Shown: positions 26,012-35,420 of the stretch, in pieces | How positions within the stretch are numbered: position 1 is the stretch's first letter | Layout of the letters: each line of letters opens with the position of its first letter | DNA from: Cupriavidus nantongensis | GTDB lineage: Bacteria; Pseudomonadota; Gammaproteobacteria; Burkholderiales; Burkholderiaceae | DNA length: 64,000 nucleotides | Assembly (NCBI RefSeq): GCF_001598055.1 | Contig: NZ_CP014844.1 | Coordinates: forward strand, 1-64,000 | Direction: 5' to 3' | The notes under the pieces: generated by a model | The model's database searches: none | Told to the model about the DNA's origin: nothing | Seen by the model: only the letters and a program-made list of their open reading frames with translations | Position numbers and translations under genes: made by a program

Positions 26012-27577
26012 ATGGCCAGCGAAGTCCAAACCGCCCTCTCCACCCCACCCGCCGCAGCCGCCGGCATCAACCCGCCGGCCGAGCTCGAGCCGCCCTCGCC
26101 GATGGCGGCGCGGCTGGTCTCCTACGGCTTTGCGCGCGAAGCGCCGCTGCTGATCGCGCACCAGCGCCCCGACGGGCTAGAGGTGTGGGTCAGCCGCGCC
26201 ACCTCGCCCACCGCGCTGGCCGAAGTGGCGCGCGTGCATGGCGCGCTGCGCCTGCGCGTGCTGGAACCCGAGGCGCTGGAGCACGCCATGTCCGACGCCT
26301 ATAACCGCCAGGACGGCAGCGCCGCGCAGGTGGTGGGCGAGGTCGAGGGCGAGGTCGACCTGTCGCGCCTGATGCAGGACATTCCCGCGGTGGAAGACCT
26401 GCTGGAATCCGAAGACGATGCGCCGATCATCCGCATGATCAACGCGCTGCTGACGCAGGCCGCGCGCGAAGGCGCCTCGGATATCCATATCGAGCCGTTC
26501 GAATCGTCGTCGGTGGTGCGCTTCCGTGTCGACGGCACGCTGCGCGACGTGGTGCGGCCCAAGAAGGCGCTGCACGGCGCGCTGATCTCGCGCATCAAGA
26601 TCATGGCGCAGCTCGACATCGCCGAGAAGCGCCTGCCGCAGGATGGCCGCATCACGCTGCGCGTGGGCGGTCGGCCGGTCGACGTGCGGGTCTCGACGCT
26701 GCCCACCGGCCACGGCGAGCGCGCGGTGCTGCGCCTGCTCGACAAGGAAGCCGGCCGGCTCGACCTGGCCAAGCTTGGCATGGCGCCCGACACGCTGCGC
26801 GGCTTCGACCACCTGATCCGCCAGCCGCACGGCATCGTGCTGGTGACCGGGCCGACCGGCTCGGGCAAGACCACCACGCTGTATGCCGCGCTGTCGCGGC
26901 TGGATGCGCGCACCACCAACATCATGACGGTGGAAGACCCGGTCGAGTATGACCTCGACGGCATCGGCCAGACCCAGGTCAACCCGCGCATCGACATGAC
27001 CTTCGGCAAGGCCCTGCGCGCAATCCTGCGCCAGGACCCGGACGTCGTCATGATCGGCGAGATCCGCGACCTGGAAACCGCGCAGATCGCGGTGCAGGCG
27101 TCGCTGACTGGCCACCTGGTGCTGGCCACGCTGCACACCAACGACTCGGCCTCGGCGGTGACGCGGCTGGTCGACATGGGCATCGAGCCGTTCCTGCTGT
27201 CGTCGTCGCTGCTGGGGGTGCTGGCGCAGCGGCTGGTACGGCGCCTGTGCCCGCACTGCAAGCGCGAGGAAGTGATCGAGGTCACGCCGGCCGAGGCCGA
27301 GGTGCTGCACGCGCAGGGCAAGCCGCTGCAGACGGTCTGGCATCCGGTCGGCTGCGACAAGTGCGGCCAGTCGGGCTACCAGGGGCGCATGGGCGTCTAC
27401 GAGCTGCTCACGGTCGACGATGAAATCCGCACCATGATCCACCGCCAGGCGCCCGAATCGGAAATCAAGCAGGTGGCGCTGGCGCACGGCATGCACACCA
27501 TGCGCGGCGACGCGCAGCGCTGGATCGACAGCGGCGCGACCTCGCTCGAGGAAGTGCTGCGGGTCACGCGCGACTGA
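26012..27577 (+). CDS. gspE: Type II secretion ATPase GspE
   Basis: GspE (521 residues) powers pseudopilus assembly. Seen: an N1E-like N domain, Walker A (GPTGSGKTTT near residue 285), Walker B with D-P-D-V-V-M-I-G-E-I-R-D, and the four-cysteine zinc module (C-P-H-C and C-D-K-C) near residues 413-451. It begins 8 bases after gspD and is followed by gspF after 15 bases. Confidence 0.96.
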   Translation: MASEVQTALSTPPAAAAGINPPAELEPPSPMAARLVSYGFAREAPLLIAHQRPDGLEVWVSRATSPTALAEVARVHGALRLRVLEPEALEHAMSDAYNRQDGSAAQVVGEVEGEVDLSRLMQDIPAVEDLLESEDDAPIIRMINALLTQAAREGASDIHIEPFESSSVVRFRVDGTLRDVVRPKKALHGALISRIKIMAQLDIAEKRLPQDGRITLRVGGRPVDVRVSTLPTGHGERAVLRLLDKEAGRLDLAKLGMAPDTLRGFDHLIRQPHGIVLVTGPTGSGKTTTLYAALSRLDARTTNIMTVEDPVEYDLDGIGQTQVNPRIDMTFGKALRAILRQDPDVVMIGEIRDLETAQIAVQASLTGHLVLATLHTNDSASAVTRLVDMGIEPFLLSSSLLGVLAQRLVRRLCPHCKREEVIEVTPAEAEVLHAQGKPLQTVWHPVGCDKCGQSGYQGRMGVYELLTVDDEIRTMIHRQAPESEIKQVALAHGMHTMRGDAQRWIDSGATSLEEVLRVTRD

Positions 27578-27592
27578 CGCGGAGCCGCCCGC

Positions 27593-28810
27593 ATGCCAGC
27601 TTTCCGCTATGAAGCCGCCGACGCCGCCGGCAAGACCGATCGCGGCGTGATCGAGGCCGACAGCGCGCGCCAGGCCCGCACCCAGTTGCGCGCGCGCGGG
27701 CTGACGCCGCTGACCGTCGATGCGCTCGCCGGCGCCGGCCTGGCGCCGCGCGCCGGCAGCCAGCTGTTCGCGCGCAAGCTGTCGACGCAGGAGCAGGCGC
27801 TGTTCACGCGCCAGCTGGCCAGCCTGATCGTGGCCGGCCTGCCGCTGGACGAGGCGCTCGGCGCGCTGGCCGACCAGGCCGAGCGGCCCTATGTGCATGA
27901 ACTGCTGGCCGGCATCCGCGCCGAGGTGATGGGCGGCAGCGCGCTGTCGGTCGCGCTGGCGCAGCATCCGCGCGATTTTCCGGACATCTACCGCGCGCTG
28001 GTCTCGGCCGGCGAGCACTCCGGCCACCTGGGCGTGGTGCTGGAGCGGCTGGCCGGCTATATCGAGTCGCGCAACACGCTGACCTCCAAGATCCGGCTGG
28101 CCTTCACCTATCCGGCCATCGTCACCGTGGTGGCGTTCGCGATCGTGATCTTCCTGCTGTCGTACGTGGTGCCGCAGGTGGTGAGTGTGTTCGCCAACAC
28201 CAAGCAGAAGCTGCCCACGCTGACCATCGTCATGCTGTGGCTGTCGGATTTCGTGCGCAACTGGTGGTGGGCTGCGCTGGCGGTGATCGCGGTGGCCGCG
28301 TTCAGCATCCGCCGGCTGCTGCGCCAGCCCGCGGTGCGGCTGGAATGGCACCGCTGGCTGCTGACCGCGCCGCTGCTGGGCAAGCTGGTGCGCGGCTACA
28401 ACACCGCGCGCTTTGCCGGCACGCTCGCGATCCTGGTCTCCGCGGGCGTGCCGATCCTGCGCAGCCTGCAGGCCGCCGGCGAAACCCTGACCAACGAGGC
28501 GCTGCGCGCCAACGTCGAAGACGCCAACACCCGCGTGCGCGAAGGCGCCTCGCTGGCGCGCGCGCTGGCGGCGCAGAACCAGTTTCCGCCAGTGCTGGTG
28601 CACCTGATCCGCTCGGGCGAAGCCACCGGCAACCTGCCGATCATGCTGGAGCGCGCCGCGCAGGGCGAAGCGCAGGAACTGGAACGGCGCACGCTGTTCC
28701 TGACCAGCCTGCTGGAACCGCTGCTGATCCTGACCATGGGCGTGGTGGTGCTGCTGATCGTGCTGGCGGTGCTGATGCCGATCATCGAGATCAACCAGCT
28801 GGTGCGGTAA
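27593..28810 (+). CDS. gspF: Type II secretion inner membrane platform protein GspF
   Basis: GspF (405 residues) is the polytopic platform protein that couples GspE to pseudopilin polymerisation. It contains the duplicated T2SSF domain (F-T-R-Q-L-A-S-L-I near residue 80 and F-A-G-T-L-A-I-L near residue 275), each with G-E-x-[ST]-G-x-L, and three membrane segments. It ends the operon. No GspO prepilin peptidase gene is in the window; it is usually encoded with type IV pili. Confidence 0.95.
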   Translation: MPAFRYEAADAAGKTDRGVIEADSARQARTQLRARGLTPLTVDALAGAGLAPRAGSQLFARKLSTQEQALFTRQLASLIVAGLPLDEALGALADQAERPYVHELLAGIRAEVMGGSALSVALAQHPRDFPDIYRALVSAGEHSGHLGVVLERLAGYIESRNTLTSKIRLAFTYPAIVTVVAFAIVIFLLSYVVPQVVSVFANTKQKLPTLTIVMLWLSDFVRNWWWAALAVIAVAAFSIRRLLRQPAVRLEWHRWLLTAPLLGKLVRGYNTARFAGTLAILVSAGVPILRSLQAAGETLTNEALRANVEDANTRVREGASLARALAAQNQFPPVLVHLIRSGEATGNLPIMLERAAQGEAQELERRTLFLTSLLEPLLILTMGVVVLLIVLAVLMPIIEINQLVR

Positions 28811-28864
28811 GGGCGCTGCGCCGGCAACCAGCAACGCTCGCATTGCCTGACGCCGCTGGTGCAG

Positions 28865-28894
28865 GCTCCCTTCTCACGCAAACGGGAGAGGGAG
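28865..28894. repeat. Degenerate REP-like hairpin between convergent genes
   Basis: CTCCCTTCTC and GGGAGAGGGAG arms face each other across a short loop. The sequence is a diverged copy of the two GGGAGAGGG elements at 34171 and 34249. It lies between the converging ends of gspF and the NYN gene and may serve as terminator for both. Confidence 0.5.
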
Positions 28895-28911
28895 AAGACC
28901 CACAGCCGGTT

Positions 28912-30183
28912 TTACTCTGCCTTCTTGCTCGGACGCTTGCGCGTCTTGCGCGCCGGTGCCGGCGCCGGTGCGGCTTCGGGTTCGACAGCGGCCGGCTGCG
29001 GTTCCGCCTCCACGGTCGCCGTCAGCACGGTCGTGCCCGGCGCGGCGAATACCGACTGGTCGATCGGCCACGGCGTCTCGCTCAGCGTCACCTCCGGGCG
29101 TCGCGCCGCGCGCTTGCGCGCGCTGGTGCGGCTGCCCGCCTGCGGTTGCGGATCCGGCTGCGGCGCGGCTTCCAGCGGCGGCACTGGTTGCGGCTCGGGC
29201 TCTGACTGCACCGCGTCGGCCGCGACAAAGGGCGGCTCGGCTTGCGCCGGCGCCTCGGCTTCGGGGGTAACGGTCTCCGGCGTGGGCAGCGGTTCGACCC
29301 CGCGCGCAGGTTCCGGCGCTTCGGCCGGCGCCGGGGCGGGCTGGCGGCGCGCCGGCTCGGCGTGCTGGGCCGGCGGCTGCGCCGCACGCTGTTGCTGCTG
29401 CGGCTCGCCGCCCTTGGCGCGCTTCTTCAGCCGCACCCAGATGGTCTTGTTGTTGCCGCCGTTGCGGGTCTCGACCTCGAACAGGCCGGTCGCCACGACC
29501 AGCTCCGACAGCTTGCCGTAGCCGTAGTTGCGCGAGTCGAATTCCGGCGCCTGCTTGGCGATGTGGTTGCCCATGCTGCCCAGCGTCAGCCAGCCGTCTT
29601 CGTCCGACACCGCCTGCGCCGCGTTCTGCAGCAGGCGCACCAGGCGCGAATCCTGGCGCAGCTCGCCGGTGCTACGCTTGCGCGTGGGCGCGGCGGCGCC
29701 GTCGGTCCCGTCAGCGCCGTCGGTGTCGACTTCGGCGCGCAGCACGTCGGAATAGATGAACTTGTCGCACGCGGTGACGAACGGCTTGGGCGTCTTGCGC
29801 TCGCCAAAGCCGTACACGATCAGGCCCTGCTCGCGGATGCGCGAGGCCAGCCGGGTGAAGTCGCTGTCGCTGGAGACGATGCAGAAGCCATCGAAGCGCC
29901 CGGTGTAGAGCAGGTCCATGGCATCGATGATCATCGCGCTGTCGGTCGCGTTCTTGCCGACGGTGTAGCGGAACTGCTGGATCGGCTGGATCGAGTGCGA
30001 CAGCAGCCGCTCCTTCCAGCCGGCCAGGTTGGGCCGGGTCCAGTCGCCGTAGATGCGCTTGACGGCGGCCACGCCGTACTTGGCGACCTCGGCCAGCAGG
30101 CCTTCGACGATGGCGGGCGCCGCGTTGTCGGCGTCGATCAGCACGGCCAGGGTCGCTGTGCCCTGGCGGGGGGAATTGGTCAT
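28912..30183 (-). CDS. NYN-domain nuclease-like protein with OST-HTH/LOTUS domain
   Basis: A 423-residue protein. The N-terminal NYN (PIN-like) domain spans about 8-150, with the acidic motifs L-I-D-A-D-N-A and V-S-S-D-S-D-F, so RNA cleavage with a metal is likely. Next comes a LOTUS/OST-HTH RNA-binding domain (about 170-250, S-R-N-Y-G-Y-G-K-L-S-E-L). The last 165 residues are a disordered Pro/Ala/Glu tail ending in a basic patch (RKTRKRPSKKAE). ATG 30183 is the domain start; the longer reading to 30321 is unsupported. It is monocistronic. Target RNA unknown. Confidence 0.85.
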   Translation of the reverse strand: MTNSPRQGTATLAVLIDADNAAPAIVEGLLAEVAKYGVAAVKRIYGDWTRPNLAGWKERLLSHSIQPIQQFRYTVGKNATDSAMIIDAMDLLYTGRFDGFCIVSSDSDFTRLASRIREQGLIVYGFGERKTPKPFVTACDKFIYSDVLRAEVDTDGADGTDGAAAPTRKRSTGELRQDSRLVRLLQNAAQAVSDEDGWLTLGSMGNHIAKQAPEFDSRNYGYGKLSELVVATGLFEVETRNGGNNKTIWVRLKKRAKGGEPQQQQRAAQPPAQHAEPARRQPAPAPAEAPEPARGVEPLPTPETVTPEAEAPAQAEPPFVAADAVQSEPEPQPVPPLEAAPQPDPQPQAGSRTSARKRAARRPEVTLSETPWPIDQSVFAAPGTTVLTATVEAEPQPAAVEPEAAPAPAPARKTRKRPSKKAE

Positions 30184-30521
30184 GTTCGATATTCGCTGGC
30201 AAGCCGCGCACCGGCGCGGGCGGTCAAGAGATCGGGTTGCACCAGGATGGCAACGCAGATATGACTCATGGGAGACGGCCCGGCGTCGGCACGGGCGGTC
30301 TCGATGCAACGCAGTGTACACGCCAAGGCCTGTCCATACGGGAAATCACCGGCGCAACCGGCACGCTTTGTGCTGCATTGCAAGGTACCGCCCATTTTGT
30401 GGCGGTGCTACCATGCCGCGCAGAGACACAGCCACCCGGAGCCTTCACAAGAGGCGACGCGGCGGTTGCCCACAACTGCAGGTTTCGGTGATCCCGACAG
30501 CACGCCCATAGAGGAGCACGC

Positions 30522-33500
30522 ATGAATGCCCCCCTGACCTCGCCGGTCAGCGACGCCATCCGCCAGGCGCTCGCCAACGTTTCCCTCGAAGATAAATACA
30601 CGCTCGAACGCGGCCGCATCTATATCAGCGGCACGCAGGCGCTGGTGCGCCTGCCGATGCTGCAGCAGGAGCGCGACCACGCCGCCGGGCTGAATACCGC
30701 CGGCTTTATCTCCGGCTATCGCGGCTCGCCGCTGGGCGCGCTCGACCAGTCGCTGTGGAAGGCCAAGAAGCACCTCGCCGCGCACAATATCGTGTTCCAG
30801 GCCGGCCTGAATGAAGACCTCGCCGCGACCTCGGTGTGGGGCTCGCAGCAGGTCAACATGTACCCCGACGCAAAGTTCGACGGGGTCTTCGGCATGTGGT
30901 ACGGCAAGGGGCCGGGCGTGGACCGCACCGGCGACGTGTTCAAGCACGCCAATTCCGCGGGTTCCTCGCAGCACGGCGGCGTGCTGGTGCTGGCCGGCGA
31001 CGACCATTCGGCCAAGTCGTCGACGCTCGCCCACCAGTCCGAGCACATCTTCAAGGCCTGCGGCCTGCCAGTGCTGTATCCGTCCAACGTGCAGGAGTAC
31101 CTGGACTACGGCCTGCATGGCTGGGCCATGAGCCGCTACTCCGGGCTATGGGTGGCGATGAAGTGCGTCACCGACGTGGTCGAATCGTCGGCCTCGGTAG
31201 AGCTGGACCCGCATCGCGTGCAGATCGCGCTGCCGGGGGACTTCATCATGCCGCCGGGCGGCCTCAACATCCGCTGGCCCGATCCGCCGCTGGAGCAGGA
31301 AGCGCGGCTGCTCGACTACAAGTGGTACGCCGGGCTGGCCTATGTGCGTGCCAACAAGCTGGACCGCATCGAGATCGACTCGCCGCATGCGCGCTTCGGC
31401 ATCATGACCGGCGGCAAAGCCTACCTGGACACGCGCCAGGCGCTGGCCGACCTGGGCCTGGACGATGCCACCTGCGCGCAGATCGGCATCCGGCTGTACA
31501 AGGTGGGCTGCGTGTGGCCGCTGGAAGCGCATGGCGCGCGCGCCTTTGCCGAGGGGCTGCAGGAAATCCTGGTGGTCGAAGAGAAGCGCCAGATCATGGA
31601 GTACGCGCTCAAGGAAGAGCTGTACAACTGGCGCGACGATGTCCGCCCCAAGGTCTACGGCAAGTTCGACGAGAAGGACAACGCCGGCGGCGAATGGTCG
31701 ATCCCGCAGGGCCACTGGCTGCTGCCGGCGCATTATGAGCTGTCGCCGGCGATCATCGCCAAGGCCATCGCCACGCGCCTGGACAAGTTCGACCTGCCGG
31801 TGGACGTGCGCGCGCGCATCACCGCGCGCCTGGCCATCATCGAGGCCAAGGAAAAGGCGCTGGCCACGCCGCGCGTGGTCGGCCAGGGCAAGGACCAGCC
31901 GAAGGCCGAGCGCAAGCCGTGGTTCTGCTCGGGCTGCCCGCACAATACCTCGACCAACGTGCCCGAGGGCTCGCGCGCGCTGGCTGGCATCGGCTGCCAC
32001 TACATGACGGTATGGATGGACCGCAGCACCAGCACCTTCAGCCAGATGGGCGGCGAAGGCGTGGCGTGGATCGGCCAGGCGCCGTTTGCCGGCGACAAGC
32101 ATGTGTTCGCCAACCTGGGCGACGGCACCTACTTCCATTCCGGGCTGCTGGCGATCCGCGCGTCGATCGCCGCGGGCGTCAACATCACCTACAAGATCCT
32201 GTACAACGACGCGGTGGCGATGACCGGTGGCCAGCCGGTCGACGGCCAGCTGTCGGTGCAGGACATCGCCTGGCAGGTGCACAGCGAGGGCGCGAAGCAG
32301 ATCGTCATCGTCAGCGACCAGCCCGAGAAGTACAACGCGGCGATCAAGCTGCCGGCAGGCATCGACATCCACCACCGCGACCAGCTCGACCGCGTGCAGC
32401 GCGAATTGCGCGAGGTGCCGGGCTGCACCATCCTGATCTACGACCAGACCTGCGCCACCGAGAAGCGCCGCCGCCGCAAGCGCGGCACGATGGAAGACCC
32501 GCCGCGCCGCGCCTTTATCAATGACGCGGTGTGCGAGGGCTGCGGCGACTGCTCGGTCAAGTCCAACTGCCTGTCGGTGGAACCGCTGGAAACCGAGTTC
32601 GGCACCAAGCGGCAGATCAACCAGTCGTCGTGCAACAAGGACTTCTCGTGCGTGAACGGCTTCTGCCCCAGCTTTGTCACGGCCGAGGGCGCGCAGGTGC
32701 GCAAGCCCGAGCAGCACGGCGTGTCGATGGACAGCCTGCCGCCGCTGCCTGAGCCGCAACTGCCGGCGATCCGCCGCGCCTACGGCATCCTGGTCACCGG
32801 CGTCGGCGGCACCGGCGTGGTGACCATCGGCGGCCTGCTCGGCATGGCCGCGCATCTGGAGAACAAGGGCGTCACCGTACTCGACATGGCCGGGCTGGCG
32901 CAGAAGGGCGGCGCAGTTCTGTCGCACGTGCAGCTGGCCGCGCGCCCCGACGACCTGCATGCCACCCGCATCGCCATGGGTGAGGCCGACCTGGTGATCG
33001 GCTGCGACGCCATCGTGTCGGCCTCCGACGAGGTCATCTCCAAAACCCAGGCCGGCCGCACCCGCGCCGTGGTCAACACCGCGCAAACCCCGACCGCCGA
33101 CTTCATCAAGAACCCGAAGTGGCAGTTCCCGGGCCTGTCGGCCGAGCAGGACGTGCGCAATGCGGTGGGCGAGAAGTGCGACTTCATCAATGCCTCGGGC
33201 CTGGCCGTGGCACTGCTGGGCGATGCCATCTACACCAACCCGCTGGTGCTCGGATACGCCTGGCAGAAGGGCTGGATCCCGCTGACGCTGCAGGCGCTGG
33301 AGCGCGCCATCGAGCTGAACGGGGTGGCGGTGGAAAAGAACAAGGCCGCGTTCGACTGGGGCCGCCATATGGCGCACGACCCGGAGCACGTGCTGTCGCT
33401 GAGCGGCAAGCTCAGGAGCACCGCCGAAGGCGCGGCCGTGGTCAAGCTGCCGGCATCGACCGGCGCCCTGCTCGACAAGCTGATCGCGCGCCGCGTGGAA

Positions 33501-34139
33501 CACCTGACGGCGTACCAGGATGCGGCTTATGCCGGCCGCTACCGCGAAGCGATCGAGCGCGTGCGCGCGGCCGAGAGCGCGCTGCTGGGCAGCGGCAAGG
33601 CCCTGCCGCTGACCGAGGCGGCGGCACGCAACCTGGCCAAGCTGATGGCGTACAAGGACGAGTACGAAGTGGCGCGCCTCTATACGGACCCGGCCTTCCT
33701 CGACAAGCTGCGCGCGCAGTTCGAGGGCGAACCCGGCCGCGACTACCAGCTCAACTTCTGGCTGGCGCCGCCGCTGAACGCGAAGCGCGACGACAAGGGC
33801 CAGCTGGTCAAGCGCAAGTTCGGCCCGTCGACGATGAAGCTGTTCCGCGTGCTGGCAAAGCTGAAGGGACTGCGTGGCGGCATCTTCGACATCTTCGGCA
33901 AGACCGAGGAACGCCGCACCGAGCGCGCGCTGATCGGCGAGTACCGCGCCTTGCTGGATGAGGTGGTGGCTGGCCTGAATGCCGCCAACCACGACACCGC
34001 GGTGGCGCTGGCCAATCTGCCCGACGATATCCGCGGCTTCGGCCACGTGAAGGAAAACAACCTGAAGGCGGTGCGGGCGCGCTGGGCGAAGCTGCTGGAG
34101 CAGTTCCGGCATCCGGAGACGGCGCAGCGGGCGGCTTGA
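30522..34139 (+). CDS. Indolepyruvate ferredoxin oxidoreductase, fused alpha-beta-gamma form
   Basis: This 1205-residue enzyme oxidatively decarboxylates aryl pyruvates (indolepyruvate, phenylpyruvate) to aryl-acetyl-CoA. The N part has G-Y-R-G-S-P-L-G-A-L-D. A thiamine diphosphate domain follows (W-F-C-S-G-C-P-H-N-T near residue 465 and the L-G-D-G-T-Y-F-H loop). Next is a cysteine-rich cluster region (C-E-G-C-G-D-C). The gamma-type domain comes after it (V-T-G-V-G-G-T-G-V-V near residue 755), then a long C-terminal extension. RBS GAGGAG lies before ATG 30522. The 338-base upstream gap 30184-30521 contains promoters I cannot place with certainty. Confidence 0.92.
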   Translation: MNAPLTSPVSDAIRQALANVSLEDKYTLERGRIYISGTQALVRLPMLQQERDHAAGLNTAGFISGYRGSPLGALDQSLWKAKKHLAAHNIVFQAGLNEDLAATSVWGSQQVNMYPDAKFDGVFGMWYGKGPGVDRTGDVFKHANSAGSSQHGGVLVLAGDDHSAKSSTLAHQSEHIFKACGLPVLYPSNVQEYLDYGLHGWAMSRYSGLWVAMKCVTDVVESSASVELDPHRVQIALPGDFIMPPGGLNIRWPDPPLEQEARLLDYKWYAGLAYVRANKLDRIEIDSPHARFGIMTGGKAYLDTRQALADLGLDDATCAQIGIRLYKVGCVWPLEAHGARAFAEGLQEILVVEEKRQIMEYALKEELYNWRDDVRPKVYGKFDEKDNAGGEWSIPQGHWLLPAHYELSPAIIAKAIATRLDKFDLPVDVRARITARLAIIEAKEKALATPRVVGQGKDQPKAERKPWFCSGCPHNTSTNVPEGSRALAGIGCHYMTVWMDRSTSTFSQMGGEGVAWIGQAPFAGDKHVFANLGDGTYFHSGLLAIRASIAAGVNITYKILYNDAVAMTGGQPVDGQLSVQDIAWQVHSEGAKQIVIVSDQPEKYNAAIKLPAGIDIHHRDQLDRVQRELREVPGCTILIYDQTCATEKRRRRKRGTMEDPPRRAFINDAVCEGCGDCSVKSNCLSVEPLETEFGTKRQINQSSCNKDFSCVNGFCPSFVTAEGAQVRKPEQHGVSMDSLPPLPEPQLPAIRRAYGILVTGVGGTGVVTIGGLLGMAAHLENKGVTVLDMAGLAQKGGAVLSHVQLAARPDDLHATRIAMGEADLVIGCDAIVSASDEVISKTQAGRTRAVVNTAQTPTADFIKNPKWQFPGLSAEQDVRNAVGEKCDFINASGLAVALLGDAIYTNPLVLGYAWQKGWIPLTLQALERAIELNGVAVEKNKAAFDWGRHMAHDPEHVLSLSGKLRSTAEGAAVVKLPASTGALLDKLIARRVEHLTAYQDAAYAGRYREAIERVRAAESALLGSGKALPLTEAAARNLAKLMAYKDEYEVARLYTDPAFLDKLRAQFEGEPGRDYQLNFWLAPPLNAKRDDKGQLVKRKFGPSTMKLFRVLAKLKGLRGGIFDIFGKTEERRTERALIGEYRALLDEVVAGLNAANHDTAVALANLPDDIRGFGHVKENNLKAVRARWAKLLEQFRHPETAQRAA

Positions 34140-34170
34140 CGGCGAGTGCTTTTGCAAACCCCGCTGTTTG

Positions 34171-34210
34171 CTCCCCTCTCCCGCGTGCGGGAGAGGGGCC
34201 GGGGGTGAGG
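34171..34210 (+). repeat. REP-like intergenic palindromic element, copy 1
   Basis: A hairpin of CCCTCTCCCGC and GCGGGAGAGGGG is followed by a CCGGGGGTGAGG tail. It is an inverted partner of the element at 34249, in the gap between converging genes. Confidence 0.75.
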
Positions 34211-34248
34211 GCGGGAGCGTCTGGATGCGTGTTTCCTAGCCAAACCAC

Positions 34249-34283
34249 CCCTCACCCTGCCCTCTCCCCATGCGGGGAGAGGG
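34249..34283 (-). repeat. REP-like intergenic palindromic element, copy 2
   Basis: The CCCTCACCCTG tail is followed by a CCTCTCCCC-AT-GCGGGGAGAGG hairpin, the same element in opposite orientation to the copy at 34171. The pair could form one long cruciform that ends both the oxidoreductase and the HD-domain transcripts. Confidence 0.75.
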
Positions 34284-34313
34284 AAACACCATCGGCAGAC
34301 GTGCGTCGTCGGC

Positions 34314-34925
34314 TTACGCCTGCGCCAGCGTCGTCTCTCCCGGCTTCACATACATCGAGTTCCTCGGCTGCGCCAGCACCCTTCGCACCATCGGCTCGAA
34401 GAACGACAGCGGCAGCGTGTCGTAGTCGGTCATGAAGGCGGCGGCGTCGTACTTGCGGCAGAACTCCGCGGTGCGCTCGAACAGCTCGGGCTGGTTGCGG
34501 TATTGCTCGCGCAGGTTGCGGTCGAGGCCGAGATGATGGAAGAAGTAGTAGCCCTGGAACACGCCGTGTTTTTCCACCATCCACAGGTTCTCGGCGCTGA
34601 CGAAGGGCTTGAGGATGGCGGCGGCGATGTCGGGATGGTTGAAGCTGCCCAGCGTATCGCCGATATCGTGCAGCAGCGCGCAGACCACGTATTCCTCGTT
34701 CTGGCCGTCGCGGTGGGCCAGCGTCGCGGTCTGCAGCGAATGCGTGAGCCGGTCCACCGGGAAGCCGCCGCAGTCGCCGTCGAGCAGGCGCAGGTGCGCC
34801 AGCACGCGGTCAGGCAGCGCCCGGGCGAACGGCATGAACTCGGCCGAGATCGCGGCCCAGTCGTCGCGGGTGCCGTGTTCCATATGGCTGAAGGTGGCGC
34901 GTGCCGGCGTATGGGGGTCGCTCAT
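34314..34925 (-). CDS. HD-domain protein, PhnZ/MIOX-like metal pattern
   Basis: A 203-residue all-helical HD-domain protein. Histidine and aspartate residues occur in the order H62, H86-D87, H97, H120 and an aspartate near 160-167. This is the H...HD...H...H...D set used by dinuclear HD enzymes, including the mixed-valence iron oxygenases PhnZ and MIOX. Whether it is an oxygenase or a phosphohydrolase cannot be told. ATG 34925 is preceded by GAGGAGACC. It is divergent from the GFA gene. Confidence 0.75.
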   Translation of the reverse strand: MSDPHTPARATFSHMEHGTRDDWAAISAEFMPFARALPDRVLAHLRLLDGDCGGFPVDRLTHSLQTATLAHRDGQNEEYVVCALLHDIGDTLGSFNHPDIAAAILKPFVSAENLWMVEKHGVFQGYYFFHHLGLDRNLREQYRNQPELFERTAEFCRKYDAAAFMTDYDTLPLSFFEPMVRRVLAQPRNSMYVKPGETTLAQA

Positions 34926-35069
34926 GCTGGTCTCCTCTTGTGGGTGCTGGCATTGTGGCACCCGTGACCGGACTACACTGTCAAAAACCGAACAATGTGC
35001 CGGCATATTGCGGCGCAGCAGCGTTGCTGCGATGCCGGTACGCACGGACCCAGTCGCAAGGAGAGTGAC

Positions 35070-35420
35070 ATGACCTTCAACGGAAGCTGCCATTGCGGCA
35101 ACATCGCCTTCGCGGTCGAGGCCGACAGCATCCCCAGCGTGATCCGCTGCAACTGCTCGATCTGCCGCCGGCGCGGGCACCTGCTGTGGTTCGTGCCGCG
35201 CGCGTCGTTCAAGCTGGAGACGCCCGAAAGCAACGCCTCCACCTACCGCTTCAACACCATGAAGATCGCGCACCGCTTCTGCCCGGTGTGCGGCTGCGGC
35301 CCGTATGCGGATGGCCAGGACAAGGACGGCAAGCCGATGGCCGCGGTCAATGTGCGCTGCCTCGACAATGTCGACCTGGATAAGCTCAAGATCATCGACT
35401 ATGACGGACTGCACCACTGA
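35070..35420 (+). CDS. GFA (glutathione-dependent formaldehyde-activating) family protein
   Basis: A 116-residue zinc protein of the GFA/CENP-V fold. The cysteine pattern C-H-C-G, C-N-C-S-I-C and C-P-V-C-G-C supplies two structural zinc sites. Named after Gfa, but most members have no proven activity. The ribosome site AAGGAG is 8 bases before ATG 35070. It overlaps the next gene by 20 bases. Confidence 0.88.
   Translation: MTFNGSCHCGNIAFAVEADSIPSVIRCNCSICRRRGHLLWFVPRASFKLETPESNASTYRFNTMKIAHRFCPVCGCGPYADGQDKDGKPMAAVNVRCLDNVDLDKLKIIDYDGLHH

Noticed and set aside
26177..28843. An 888-residue minus-strand open frame opposite gspE and gspF
   Set aside because: Shadow of two well-recognised genes; composition biased and no ribosome site.
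30358..30375. A GG-N10-GC arrangement upstream of the indolepyruvate oxidoreductase gene that resembles a sigma-54 promoter
   Set aside because: The -12 element reads GTGC instead of TTGC, and no enhancer-binding protein gene is adjacent.
31146..34157. A 1003-residue open frame on the minus strand opposite the indolepyruvate oxidoreductase gene
   Set aside because: The plus-strand protein is clearly real; the antisense frame is rich in His, Arg, Gln and Val runs typical of shadows in high-GC DNA and has no recognisable motif.
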